Assembly (NCBI RefSeq): GCF_014193255.1
Contig: NZ_JACHZB010000006.1
Location: 1 to 64,000, forward strand
DNA: 64,000 bases
Direction of reading: 5' to 3'
Source: Rhizobium sp. BK196
Lineage (GTDB): Bacteria; Pseudomonadota; Alphaproteobacteria; Rhizobiales; Rhizobiaceae
The notes beneath the pieces are model-generated. The model ran no database searches and was not told where the DNA came from. It saw only the letters and a program-made list of their open reading frames with translations. The position numbers and the translations under genes were made by a program. This document shows positions 14,666 to 22,938 of this stretch, one piece after another (position 1 is the stretch's first letter; each line of letters opens with the position of its first letter).

Positions 14666-17600
14666 GTGGCATCGCATTTCTCGGTCAGAATTGTCGCGCG
14701 CGGTTCGGGCCGTAGCGCGTTGCATTTGGCAGCCTATTGCCATCGTACGCGGATGGAATTCGAACGAGAAGCGCGAATTGTCGATTATTCCCGTAAGAAG
14801 GACCTCCTGCACGAGGAATTTGCTATCCCCCCTGATGCGCCGCAGTGGCTGCGGTCGATGATTACCGGTCGGTCGGTCTCTGGCGCGTCTGAGGCCTTCT
14901 GGAACGATGTTGAATCCTCCTCGAAGCGAGCAAATGGGCAGCTCGCAAAGGAGATTACAATCGGTTTGCCAATCGAGCTCTCAGCGGCGCAGAACATCGC
15001 ACTGATGCGCGATTTCGTGGCGACTTACGTCACGTCGAGGGGCATGGTGGCAGATTGGGTGTATCATAACGCGCCCGGCAATCCGCATGTGCATCTGATG
15101 ATAACGCTGCGGCCGCTGACGGAAGACGGCTTTGGCCCAATTTTGGTTCCAGTGCTCGGAGATGACGGTCAACCGCTCCGCTATGGTGCGGGCAAAATCG
15201 TCTACGAGCGCTGGGCAGGCGGTATTGAGGAGTTCAATACCTTCCGCGACGGTTGGTTTGCCGAGCAAAACCGACATCTCGCTCTTGCCGGGCTCGACAT
15301 CCGGGCCGATGGCCGTTCCTTCGAAACGCAGGGAATTGAATTAGTGCCAACGATCCATCTCGGCGTTCGCACCAAAGCGATTGAAAGAATAGCCGCTATA
15401 TCAGGTCGGCCCGTTTCGCTCGATCGGGTCGAGTTGCAAGAAGCACGGCGCGCCGAGAACGCAAGGCGTATCCGGCGCCGTCCCGAACTCGTGCTTGACC
15501 TGATCACTCGAGAAAAAAGCGTCTTTGATGAACATGATGTTGCCAAGGTGCTGCATCGCTACATCGACGACGATCGCCTGTTCCGAAGTCTAATGGTGCG
15601 GATTGAGCAGAGCGCGAATATTGTCAGACTCGACCAGGAACGAATTGACCTTGGGACAGGGCTGCGTACTTCGGCCAAATACACCACACGCGAGATGATC
15701 CGGCTGGAAGCGGAGATGGCAAGCAGAGCGATCTGGTTGTCGCAGCGCACGTCGCACGGCGTCATGGAAAAAGTTCTGGAGGCGACTTTTTCGCGGCACG
15801 CGCTGCTGTCAGACGAGCAGAGGACAGCGCTCGAACATATTGCCGGGAATGAACGGATCGCCGCTGTGATCGGACGCGCAGGCGCCGGCAAGACGACCAT
15901 GATGAAGGCCGCCCGCGAAGCGTGGGAAGCGGCCGGTTACCGTGTCATAGGGGGCGCGCTAGCTGGCAAGGCGGCGGAGGGGCTGGAGAAGGAGGCCGGT
16001 ATCGGCTCCCGCACCCTTTCGTCCTGGGAACGGCGTTGGAGCCAAGGGCGCGACCAGCTCGATGACAAGACGGTTTTGGTTCTCGACGAGGCCGGCATGG
16101 TATCGTCAAGGCAAATGGCGTTTTTCGTGGAAGCGGCAACCAGAGCCGGCGCGAAACTCGTGCTTATTGGCGATCCCGAGCAGCTCCAGCCGATCGAGGC
16201 GGGTGCCGCCTTCCGGGCGATCACCGACCGCATCGGCTATGCCGAACTCGACACGATCTACCGCCAGAAAGAGCAATGGATGCGCGACGCCTCTCTCGAC
16301 CTTGCTCGCGGCAATATCGGTAGGGCCCTCGACACTTATCGCGCCAATGACAAAATCATAGGCTCTGAGTTGAAGGGGCAAGCCGTCGCCAGACTGATAT
16401 CGGACTGGTCGCGAGACTACGACCCGGACAAGACGTCACTCATTCTGGCCCATCTGCGTCGCGACGTCCGCGCCCTGAACGAAAAGGCGCGCGCCGCCTT
16501 GATCGGACGCGGCATCGTCGCCGATGGTCTGCCGTTCGAGACGTCGGACGGAAAACGAAATTTCTCCGCCGGCGACCAGATCGTCTTTCTGAAGAACGAC
16601 AGCGCGCTCGGCGTTAAGAACGGCATGTTGGGCAAGGTGGTAGAGGTCTCGGCCGGGCGCATCGTCGCCAGGATTGGTGCGGGGGCCGATCTCCGACAGG
16701 TCGTCGTGGAGCAGCGCATCTACGGACATGTCGACCATGGCTATGCCACGACCATTCATAAGAGCCAGGGTGCCACTGTCGATCAGGTCAAACTGCTTAC
16801 CTCGCTCTCGCTCGACCGGCATCTGACCTATGTGGCGATGACGCGCCATCGCGAGGATCTCAGCCTCTATTATGGCCGTCGTTCGTTCGAAAAAGTCGGC
16901 GGATTAGAGGCCATCCTGTCGCGCATGAACGCGAAGGAGACGACGCTCGACTACGACGGAGGCCCCTTCTACCGGCAGGCGCTTCGTTTTGCCGAAAGCC
17001 GTGGTCTGCACCTCGTTCGGGTCGCAAGATCGCTCCTTCACCATCGGCTCGATTGGATGGTCAGGCAGAAGCAGACGCTCATGAGCCTCGCCACGCGTCT
17101 GTCCTCCATCGGTGCAAGGCTTGGTGTCGCAAGAACCGGATTGACGGCTCACCTCGTTAGGGCAGACACAGCAGCAAAGCCGATGGTATCCGGTATAACG
17201 ATCTTCACACAGTCGATGGCACAAGCCATAGAGGCCAGGCTCAGGGCCGATCCCGGCCTTCAGACGGAGTGGGAGGATGTCTCGTTTCGGTTTCGCCTCG
17301 TCTATGCGCAGCCGGAGGCTGCACTCAAATTGGTCAATATCGACGCGATGGTCCAGGACGGACGGGTGGCTGCGAATACCATATCAAAGATCGCGAACTC
17401 CGCTGAACTTTATGGCGCTCTCAGAGGCAAGACGGGCTTGTTGGCCAGTAAGAGCGACAAGCAGGATCGGCAAACCGCTCTTCTCAATGTTCCCGCCCTG
17501 TCTCACTCTCTGGAGCGCTTTGTAAAGATGCGCGTTGAAACCGCGCGAAGGGCCGAGATGGCGGAGTACGCGCAACGCCGGAAATTGTCGGTTGAAATCC

Positions 17601-17974
17601 CAGACCTGTCGCCGAATGCGAGGGCTGTTCTCGAGCGCGTTCGCGACGCGATCAGTCGAAAAGATCGCTCCGCCGCATTGGAATATGTGCTTGCGGACAG
17701 AACCGTAAAGGCAGAGCTCGAAAGGTTCGCACGCGCTGTTTCTCAAAGGTTCGGAGAGCGTACTTTTCTCGGAATATCGGCGAAAGATGCTGACGGCGAG
17801 GCGTTCAAGATCCTGACCGCCGGAATGAGTAATGCGCAAAAGCTGGAGATTAAGGCTGCCTGGGCCTCGATGCGAACCGTCCAACAGCTGTCTGCGCTTG
17901 AGCGTACTGTCGTGGCACTCAAGCAGGCGGAGGCAATGCGGCAGACGAAGAGCCAAGGGCTATCCCTGAAATAG
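14666..17974 (+). CDS. traA: Ti-type TraA conjugative relaxase-helicase (MobQ), isolated
   Basis: This 1102-residue protein has an N-terminal MobA/MobL relaxase domain: VASHFSVRIVARGSGRSAL with the active Tyr in the following HLAAYCH, and the metal-binding HNAPGNPHVH. A TraI-like helicase follows, with Walker A (VIGRAGAGKTTMM), Walker B (VLVLDEAGMV), GDPEQLQPIEAG and TIHKSQGATVDQV, and then a long C-terminal region. GTG at 14666 is the start because GAGGAG lies upstream and it matches the family N-terminus. Family members nick oriT and unwind the strand during plasmid transfer. No traC, traD, traG, trb or rep genes are near, so it is either a remnant or a relaxase acting with a system elsewhere. 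Confidence 0.9.
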   Translation: MASHFSVRIVARGSGRSALHLAAYCHRTRMEFEREARIVDYSRKKDLLHEEFAIPPDAPQWLRSMITGRSVSGASEAFWNDVESSSKRANGQLAKEITIGLPIELSAAQNIALMRDFVATYVTSRGMVADWVYHNAPGNPHVHLMITLRPLTEDGFGPILVPVLGDDGQPLRYGAGKIVYERWAGGIEEFNTFRDGWFAEQNRHLALAGLDIRADGRSFETQGIELVPTIHLGVRTKAIERIAAISGRPVSLDRVELQEARRAENARRIRRRPELVLDLITREKSVFDEHDVAKVLHRYIDDDRLFRSLMVRIEQSANIVRLDQERIDLGTGLRTSAKYTTREMIRLEAEMASRAIWLSQRTSHGVMEKVLEATFSRHALLSDEQRTALEHIAGNERIAAVIGRAGAGKTTMMKAAREAWEAAGYRVIGGALAGKAAEGLEKEAGIGSRTLSSWERRWSQGRDQLDDKTVLVLDEAGMVSSRQMAFFVEAATRAGAKLVLIGDPEQLQPIEAGAAFRAITDRIGYAELDTIYRQKEQWMRDASLDLARGNIGRALDTYRANDKIIGSELKGQAVARLISDWSRDYDPDKTSLILAHLRRDVRALNEKARAALIGRGIVADGLPFETSDGKRNFSAGDQIVFLKNDSALGVKNGMLGKVVEVSAGRIVARIGAGADLRQVVVEQRIYGHVDHGYATTIHKSQGATVDQVKLLTSLSLDRHLTYVAMTRHREDLSLYYGRRSFEKVGGLEAILSRMNAKETTLDYDGGPFYRQALRFAESRGLHLVRVARSLLHHRLDWMVRQKQTLMSLATRLSSIGARLGVARTGLTAHLVRADTAAKPMVSGITIFTQSMAQAIEARLRADPGLQTEWEDVSFRFRLVYAQPEAALKLVNIDAMVQDGRVAANTISKIANSAELYGALRGKTGLLASKSDKQDRQTALLNVPALSHSLERFVKMRVETARRAEMAEYAQRRKLSVEIPDLSPNARAVLERVRDAISRKDRSAALEYVLADRTVKAELERFARAVSQRFGERTFLGISAKDADGEAFKILTAGMSNAQKLEIKAAWASMRTVQQLSALERTVVALKQAEAMRQTKSQGLSLK

Positions 17975-18066
17975 CGTATCGCTGGGTGCAGTTCGCAGAG
18001 CCTCTCTGGGGCTCTCTTGCCGGCCTCAACTGATACTTCGGCCAGCACCACGGCGATGACCGATAC

Positions 18067-18957
18067 TTACCGTCCCGGCCGTGCCAATGACCGCGCGATA
18101 TCGATAATGTCGTCACGGCCGGCCGTCGGATCCTCCCGGTTCCAGGCGACACCGAGACCGATCTTGAAATCAACACCGCGTACCTTCTTCAATTCGAAAC
18201 CACGGTTCGGCAGATCCTGCGTCCATTCCGGCACGAAGCCGATACCAAGGCCGGCAGAGACCAGTGACACCAGCGAGAAGGTGTCGTCGCAGGTGTAAGC
18301 GACATTGTCGGTCAGATCGTGCTCCTCGAACTTTTCTGCGAAATAGCGCTCGCTGTAGGAGAGGTTCTGGCGGGAAAAGGAGATGATCTTCTCGCTTCGC
18401 AGATCCTCCAGATCGATCTCGCTCTTCAATGACAGCGGGCTCTGCTTTGCCACCGCCAGCAGGTAGCGTTCATGGGCAATCGAGAAGAAGCGAAGCGAGC
18501 CGATATTCTCCACCGGCCTGATGAAACCGAGATTGATGCGGCCTGCCTCGATATGGCGGATGATGTCATCGGTGGTGCCGCTTTCGATATGCATGCGGAT
18601 ATCGGGATATTTGCGGCCGATGCGTGCCAGGAAGGACGGCAGCACGCCGATCGTGGCGGGATAGACGGTGCCGATGGCAATCTTGCGTGCTGTCTTGCCT
18701 GCAACCGAGCGGGCGATCTCGGTCGACAGATCGATCTCGCTCAGGATCCGGACCGACCGCTCATAGAACGCCGCCCCTGCCCGTGTCAGTTCCACCCGTC
18801 TCGTCGAACGGATGAACAGCTGCACGCCAAGTTCCTTCTCCAATGCCAGGATCGCGTCTGACAGGCCAGGCTGGGTGATACTCACCTTGGCTGCGGCTCT
18901 GCCGAAATGCAGCTCCTCGGCCACCGCAACGAAGTAGGATAGCTGGCGTAGTTCCAT
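18067..18957 (-). CDS. LysR-family transcriptional regulator
   Basis: A 296-residue regulator. Winged helix-turn-helix in residues 1-60 (MELRQLSYFVAVAEELHFGR, then VSITQPGLSDAILALEKELG), linker, and a periplasmic-binding-protein-like effector domain (KIAIGTVYPATIGVLPSFLA, then GFIRPVENIG). MELRQL at 18957 is the standard family start; the 26-residue extension upstream has no support. No dedicated target operon is adjacent: the divergent neighbour is the small XRE gene at 19054 and the far side meets traA tail to tail. The effector is unknown. Confidence 0.9.
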   Translation of the reverse strand: MELRQLSYFVAVAEELHFGRAAAKVSITQPGLSDAILALEKELGVQLFIRSTRRVELTRAGAAFYERSVRILSEIDLSTEIARSVAGKTARKIAIGTVYPATIGVLPSFLARIGRKYPDIRMHIESGTTDDIIRHIEAGRINLGFIRPVENIGSLRFFSIAHERYLLAVAKQSPLSLKSEIDLEDLRSEKIISFSRQNLSYSERYFAEKFEEHDLTDNVAYTCDDTFSLVSLVSAGLGIGFVPEWTQDLPNRGFELKKVRGVDFKIGLGVAWNREDPTAGRDDIIDIARSLARPGR

Positions 18958-19053
18958 TACCGACACCCTCCCGTGAAGACGCGCTTCAAAACGACTTAAT
19001 ATGGGACCGTCAGTCCGTCGATTGTCAAGCCCCACATATGCGTTTCTCGTGGC

Positions 19054-19320
19054 ATGGATGTTCGAGAAACGATCGGCTGGAATCTCAGACGTCTGCGTGT
19101 AGCCAAGGGGCTTTCGCAGGAACGCCTTGCTTTTGAGTCTGAGATTGACCGCTCTTACGTCGGGCGGGTGGAGCGAGGGAAGGAGAACGTTACCGTTTCG
19201 ACCTTAGAGGCTTTTGCGCAAGCTCTGGAGGTGGACGTCTCAGCCCTGTTCGCCCCAATCGATCCCGGCACGCAAAAACCGACCGCGCTTCGATCCGGCA
19301 GAAAACGAAAGCGATCATGA
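19054..19320 (+). CDS. Small XRE-family DNA-binding protein
   Basis: An 88-residue protein that is almost entirely a Cro/C1 helix-turn-helix: IGWNLRRLRVAKGLSQERLA, then DRSYVGRVERGKENVTVSTL and an ALEVDVSALF end, followed by a short basic tail (SGRKRKRS). No ligand or dimerisation domain is attached. It is divergent from the LysR gene with a 96-base shared promoter region and could regulate it. Homologues are frequent on rhizobial plasmids and islands; with traA this hints at an acquired segment. Confidence 0.82.
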   Translation: MDVRETIGWNLRRLRVAKGLSQERLAFESEIDRSYVGRVERGKENVTVSTLEAFAQALEVDVSALFAPIDPGTQKPTALRSGRKRKRS

Positions 19321-19453
19321 ATTTCGGTAAGCATTTTTGCCCACGCACAGGACGTCTGGAGGCGAGATCACCGACCGATCTTTAAGCCGAGTAGCTTCGG
19401 TGAAGTGCTGCAGATTGCACAGCTGACAATTGTCGACGTATCGCGTTCGGCGG

Positions 19454-19482
19454 TTGCTTATGACAATTGCATGACAGACTAT
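19454..19482 (+). promoter_or_regulatory. Candidate sigma-70 promoter with nearby repeated TGACAATTG
   Basis: TTGCTT (19454-19459) and GACTAT (19477-19482) are 17 bases apart, about 31 bases before the ATG at 19514. TGACAATTG occurs at 19424-19432, where it is part of the palindrome GACAATTGTC, and again at 19461-19469 inside the spacer. A repressor site is possible but unproven. Confidence 0.3.
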
Positions 19483-19513
19483 GGGCTCCGCTGATTTGCA
19501 GGGAACATAGAAA

Positions 19514-19822
19514 ATGAAAGAAAGGAAGCGGGTCTACGAGGCTCTCGTGGACGGCGCCATGGAAGGCCTTGTGGGTGATGCGCTCTATGATTTTGTCCGC
19601 AGGCGCTGCCCGAAGGCTTCCAGCAAGAAGATCGTTCGTGCCTCTCTGCTGGCGCTCAGCGATCCGCATCTGAAGGATCGCAATATTCTTGATGTGATCT
19701 ACGCGTTGGCCATTAAGCATCGACTGGATGACACCACCGCGGAGGATGAACATGACGAGGAGGCTGTGGTGCCGGAGACGTTCTCCGAGGCGGCCAGAAA
19801 GCCCCATCCGCCGCTTTCCTGA
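19514..19822 (+). CDS. Small conserved-looking hypothetical protein
   Basis: A 102-residue soluble, helical protein beginning MKERKRVYEALVDGAMEGLV. It has a charged basic middle (RRRCPKASSKKIVRASLLAL) and an acidic tail (TTAEDEHDEEAV). I do not recognise a domain. Coding looks real: proper start with a GGGAAC-type ribosome site, regular codon use and a possible promoter at 19454-19482. It points toward hmrR, ending 47 bases from the end of that gene, with no shared operon. Confidence 0.6.
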   Translation: MKERKRVYEALVDGAMEGLVGDALYDFVRRRCPKASSKKIVRASLLALSDPHLKDRNILDVIYALAIKHRLDDTTAEDEHDEEAVVPETFSEAARKPHPPLS

Positions 19823-19869
19823 TATCCAAGAATGAGAAATGCCCGGGACCCGGAAGGGGGACGAGACTG

Positions 19870-20262
19870 TCACGTGGCGCTATCGGAGAGCTCTTCGAGA
19901 ATAGGGCAGTCCGGACGATCATTGCCGTGGCAAGCATGAACGAGATGCTCGAGCGTGCGCCGCAGTTCCGTCAGCTCGCGGATCTTGCGATCGATTTCGG
20001 AAAGTTTCGCCTCGGCGATCCCCTTGACGTCGGCGCTTTCCCGGTTCTTGTCTTCGTAGAGCGCCAGCAGCTGACGGCATTCTTCCACCGAGAAGCCGAG
20101 CCCGCGTGAGCGCTGCAGGAAGCGCAGCTTGTGGACGTCGGAGGCCGCATAATCACGGTAGCCGTTTCCGCCCCTGTCGGGGCGGATCAGGCCAATATCC
20201 TCGTAGTAGCGGATGGTCTTTGACGGCAGGCCGGACCGTTCTGAAGCTTCACCTATATTCAT
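19870..20262 (-). CDS. hmrR: Copper-responsive MerR-family regulator (HmrR/CueR)
   Basis: A 130-residue activator. N-terminal winged helix (MNIGEASERSGLPSKTIRYY, then RPDRGGNGYRDY), coiled-coil dimerisation helix, and the metal-binding loop near the end with two cysteines in CHGNDRPDC, the spacing used by CueR/HmrR for Cu(I), Ag(I) or Au(I). ATG at 20262 has AAGGA upstream; the GTG just before it is not needed. It follows the copper ATPase gene by ten bases, so it is probably cotranscribed and autoregulated through the operator at 22875-22895. Confidence 0.93.
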   Translation of the reverse strand: MNIGEASERSGLPSKTIRYYEDIGLIRPDRGGNGYRDYAASDVHKLRFLQRSRGLGFSVEECRQLLALYEDKNRESADVKGIAEAKLSEIDRKIRELTELRRTLEHLVHACHGNDRPDCPILEELSDSAT

Positions 20263-20272
20263 CACCTGTTCC

Positions 20273-22828
20273 TTACAGTTTTTCCACCTTCAGCCGCAGT
20301 GCATTGCCGATGACGGAGACGGACGAGAGGCTCATGGCGGCGGCCGCAATCATCGGCGAGAGCAGCAGGCCGAAGACCGGGTAGAGCAGGCCAGCGGCCA
20401 CCGGGATGCCGAGCGCATTGTAGCCAAAGGCAAAGCCGAGGTTCTGGCGGATGTTGCGCATTGTCGCCTCGGCGAGCCGCCTTGCACGGACAATGCCGTT
20501 GAGATCGCCCTTCACCAATGTAATGCCCGCACTTTCCATCGCAACATCGGCGCCCGTGCCCATGGCGATGCCGACATCGGCGGCCGCAAGTGCGGGCGCA
20601 TCGTTGACGCCGTCACCGGCCATGGCAATAACGGCGCCTTTGGCCCGGAGTTCATCGACCAGCGCTTTCTTGTCCTCGGGCAGGACGTCGGCGCGCACCT
20701 CATCGATCCCAAGGCTTTTTGCCACCGCGCGCGCCGTGCGTTCATTGTCGCCGGTCGCCATGATGATCTTCAGCCCGCTGTCGTGCAGCGCCTTGATGGC
20801 GGCTGCCGTCGTCGGCTTGACGCGATCGGCAACGGCGATGAGACCGGCCAGCCTGGCGTCTAGGGTGACGAACATGACAGTCTTGCCGTCCCCGCGCAAC
20901 GCCTCGGTCTTTTCGGAAAGGGGTGATGGATCGATGCCGAGGTCGGCGAGCATGGCCGCATTGCCGAGCGCCACAGACGTTCTGCCGACCATGCCTTGCA
21001 CGCCTTTGCCCGTCTTCGCCTCGAAATCTATGACGGCGGTCAAGGCAAGGCCGCGGTCTTCGGCGCCCGAGACGATTGCCTCGGCGAGCGGATGTTCGGA
21101 GCTTCGTTCAAGGCTTGCGGCAAGCGCCAACAGATGCGCTTCGTCAACACCTGATGCCGGCGCCACATCGGTCAGCCTGGGCTTTCCTTCGGTCAGCGTG
21201 CCGGTCTTGTCGACGATCAATGTGTCGACCTTGGAAAAACGCTCCAGCGCCTCCGCATCCTTGATCAGAACGCCTTCCTGCGCGCCGCGTCCGGTCGCGA
21301 TCATGATCGACATCGGCGTTGCAAGGCCGAGCGCGCAAGGGCAGGCAATGATCAGAACAGCGACAGCAGCAAGCAACGCATTGGCGAGCCGCGGCTCCGG
21401 CCCGACAAAGGACCAGACGAGGAAGGCTGCGACGGCGGCGGCGACGACGGCCGGAACGAAGATCGCCGAAACACGGTCGACGGCGCCCTGGATCGGTGCG
21501 CGCGAACGCTGCGCCTTCGCCACCATGTCGACGATGCGCGAGAGTGTCGTATCGGCGCCGACCTTTTCGGCAGTCATGATCAGCGAGCCGTTCTTGTTCA
21601 TCGTGCCGCCGGTCAGTGCGTCGCCCTTTGCCTTTTCAACCGCAAGCGGTTCGCCCGTGATCATCGATTCATCGACGGTCGATTGCCCCTCGGTGACCGA
21701 ACCATCGACAGGCACGCGTTCGCCGGGGCGCACACGCAACCGGTCGCCGGTCGCAATCTCGTCGACGGGCACGTCGCTCTCGCGGCCGTCGGCATCGATA
21801 CGGCGTGCGGTTTTCGGGGCAAGGTCGAGCAGGGCGCGGATCGCCGAGCCCGTACGTTCGCGCGCCTTCAGTTCCAGCACCTGTCCGACGAAAACAAGCG
21901 CCACGATGACAGCGGCTGCCTCGAAATAGACAGGGACGGAGCCGCCGTGACCGCGAAAACTATGCGGAAAGAGGCCAGGTGCGATTGTTGCAACGACGCT
22001 GTAGAGATAGGCCGTGCCGACACCCAGGCCGATCAGCGTCCACATGTTCGGGCTGCGGTTGACGAACGATGCGAGGGCCCGGCGGAAGAAGGGAAGCGCT
22101 GCCCAGAGCACGACCGGTGTTGCCAGAAGCAGTTCGACATAGCTCGCGATCGGTTCGCCGAGCGCTTCGCGCGGCAGCGAGAGGCCAAGCATCGGACCCA
22201 TGGTGAGGACGAGAAGCGGGATCGCAAGAATGGCGCTGATCCAAAGCCTGCGCGTGAAATCGACGAGTTCCGGATTGGGACCTTCATCTTCAGGCGGAAT
22301 GCCCATCGGCTCCAGTGCCATGCCGCATTTCGGGCAGTCGCCGGGACGGTCGCTGACGACCTCGGGGTGCATCGGACAGGTGTAAAGTGTGCCCTTCGGC
22401 ATGGCGGCCGCCGCAGGCTTCTTTCCTTTGCGATAGGTTTCGGGATCGGCCTCGAACTTCGCCTTGCAGCCGGCCGAGCAGAAGTAGAATTTTTCGCCCT
22501 CGTGCTTCAGGAAGTGTTTCGCGCTCGAGCGGTCGACAGCCATGCCGCAGACCGGATCCTTGGCGGTCAAATAATCCTGCGGTGCCGCCTCGAATTTCTT
22601 GCGGCAGCCCTCGCTGCAGAAGTGATAGGTGTGACCGTGATAATCGAGGGAAGGTTTTCCGGCGTTCGGATCGACCGTCATGCCGCAGACGGCGTCGCGC
22701 ATCACCGCGTCTGCAGCCTTGTCGTCGTGGCCGCAACCGCATTGCGTGCCGTCGGCGTGGCGGTGGGGGGCGTGACCATGCCTATGATGACCGTGGTCGT
22801 GATGATGATGATCGTGCTTGTTATCCAT
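20273..22828 (-). CDS. copA: Copper-exporting P1B-type ATPase with tandem YHS domains
   Basis: An 851-residue heavy-metal pump of the inner membrane. The N-terminus is unusual: a His-rich stretch (residues 5-30), two YHS domains (VCGMTVDP...FCSEGC and VCGMAVDR...FCSAGC) and a heavy-metal-binding motif (YTCPMHPEVVSDRPGDCPKC), with no classic GMTCxxC HMA domain. The core has the ion-binding CPCALGLATP, phosphorylation site DKTGTLTEG, SEHPLAEA and GDGVNDAPALAAADVGIAMG. MDNKHD at 22828 is taken as start. It is controlled by the HmrR box directly upstream and is followed by hmrR. The metal is inferred as Cu(I) from motif and regulator. Confidence 0.93.
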   Translation of the reverse strand: MDNKHDHHHHDHGHHRHGHAPHRHADGTQCGCGHDDKAADAVMRDAVCGMTVDPNAGKPSLDYHGHTYHFCSEGCRKKFEAAPQDYLTAKDPVCGMAVDRSSAKHFLKHEGEKFYFCSAGCKAKFEADPETYRKGKKPAAAAMPKGTLYTCPMHPEVVSDRPGDCPKCGMALEPMGIPPEDEGPNPELVDFTRRLWISAILAIPLLVLTMGPMLGLSLPREALGEPIASYVELLLATPVVLWAALPFFRRALASFVNRSPNMWTLIGLGVGTAYLYSVVATIAPGLFPHSFRGHGGSVPVYFEAAAVIVALVFVGQVLELKARERTGSAIRALLDLAPKTARRIDADGRESDVPVDEIATGDRLRVRPGERVPVDGSVTEGQSTVDESMITGEPLAVEKAKGDALTGGTMNKNGSLIMTAEKVGADTTLSRIVDMVAKAQRSRAPIQGAVDRVSAIFVPAVVAAAVAAFLVWSFVGPEPRLANALLAAVAVLIIACPCALGLATPMSIMIATGRGAQEGVLIKDAEALERFSKVDTLIVDKTGTLTEGKPRLTDVAPASGVDEAHLLALAASLERSSEHPLAEAIVSGAEDRGLALTAVIDFEAKTGKGVQGMVGRTSVALGNAAMLADLGIDPSPLSEKTEALRGDGKTVMFVTLDARLAGLIAVADRVKPTTAAAIKALHDSGLKIIMATGDNERTARAVAKSLGIDEVRADVLPEDKKALVDELRAKGAVIAMAGDGVNDAPALAAADVGIAMGTGADVAMESAGITLVKGDLNGIVRARRLAEATMRNIRQNLGFAFGYNALGIPVAAGLLYPVFGLLLSPMIAAAAMSLSSVSVIGNALRLKVEKL

Positions 22829-22867
22829 AAAGCTGCGCCTTTCATGCCTTTCTGGCATCCGGACGGC

Positions 22868-22898
22868 TTTATGAACCTTCCAGCAACTGGAAGGTCAA
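22868..22898 (-). promoter_or_regulatory. HmrR/CueR-type promoter with perfect 21-bp operator
   Basis: ACCTTCCAG and CTGGAAGGT arms at 22875-22895 form a perfect palindrome around three bases. On the minus strand TTGACC (22893-22898) and CATAAA (22868-22873) are 19 bases apart. That is the overlong spacer typical of MerR-activated promoters, with the operator placed between the two elements. It drives the copper ATPase-hmrR unit. Confidence 0.92.
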
Positions 22899-22938
22899 CA
22901 GGTTTTTTGTTCGTCGGTACAGATTTTTCCGGTTGCCC

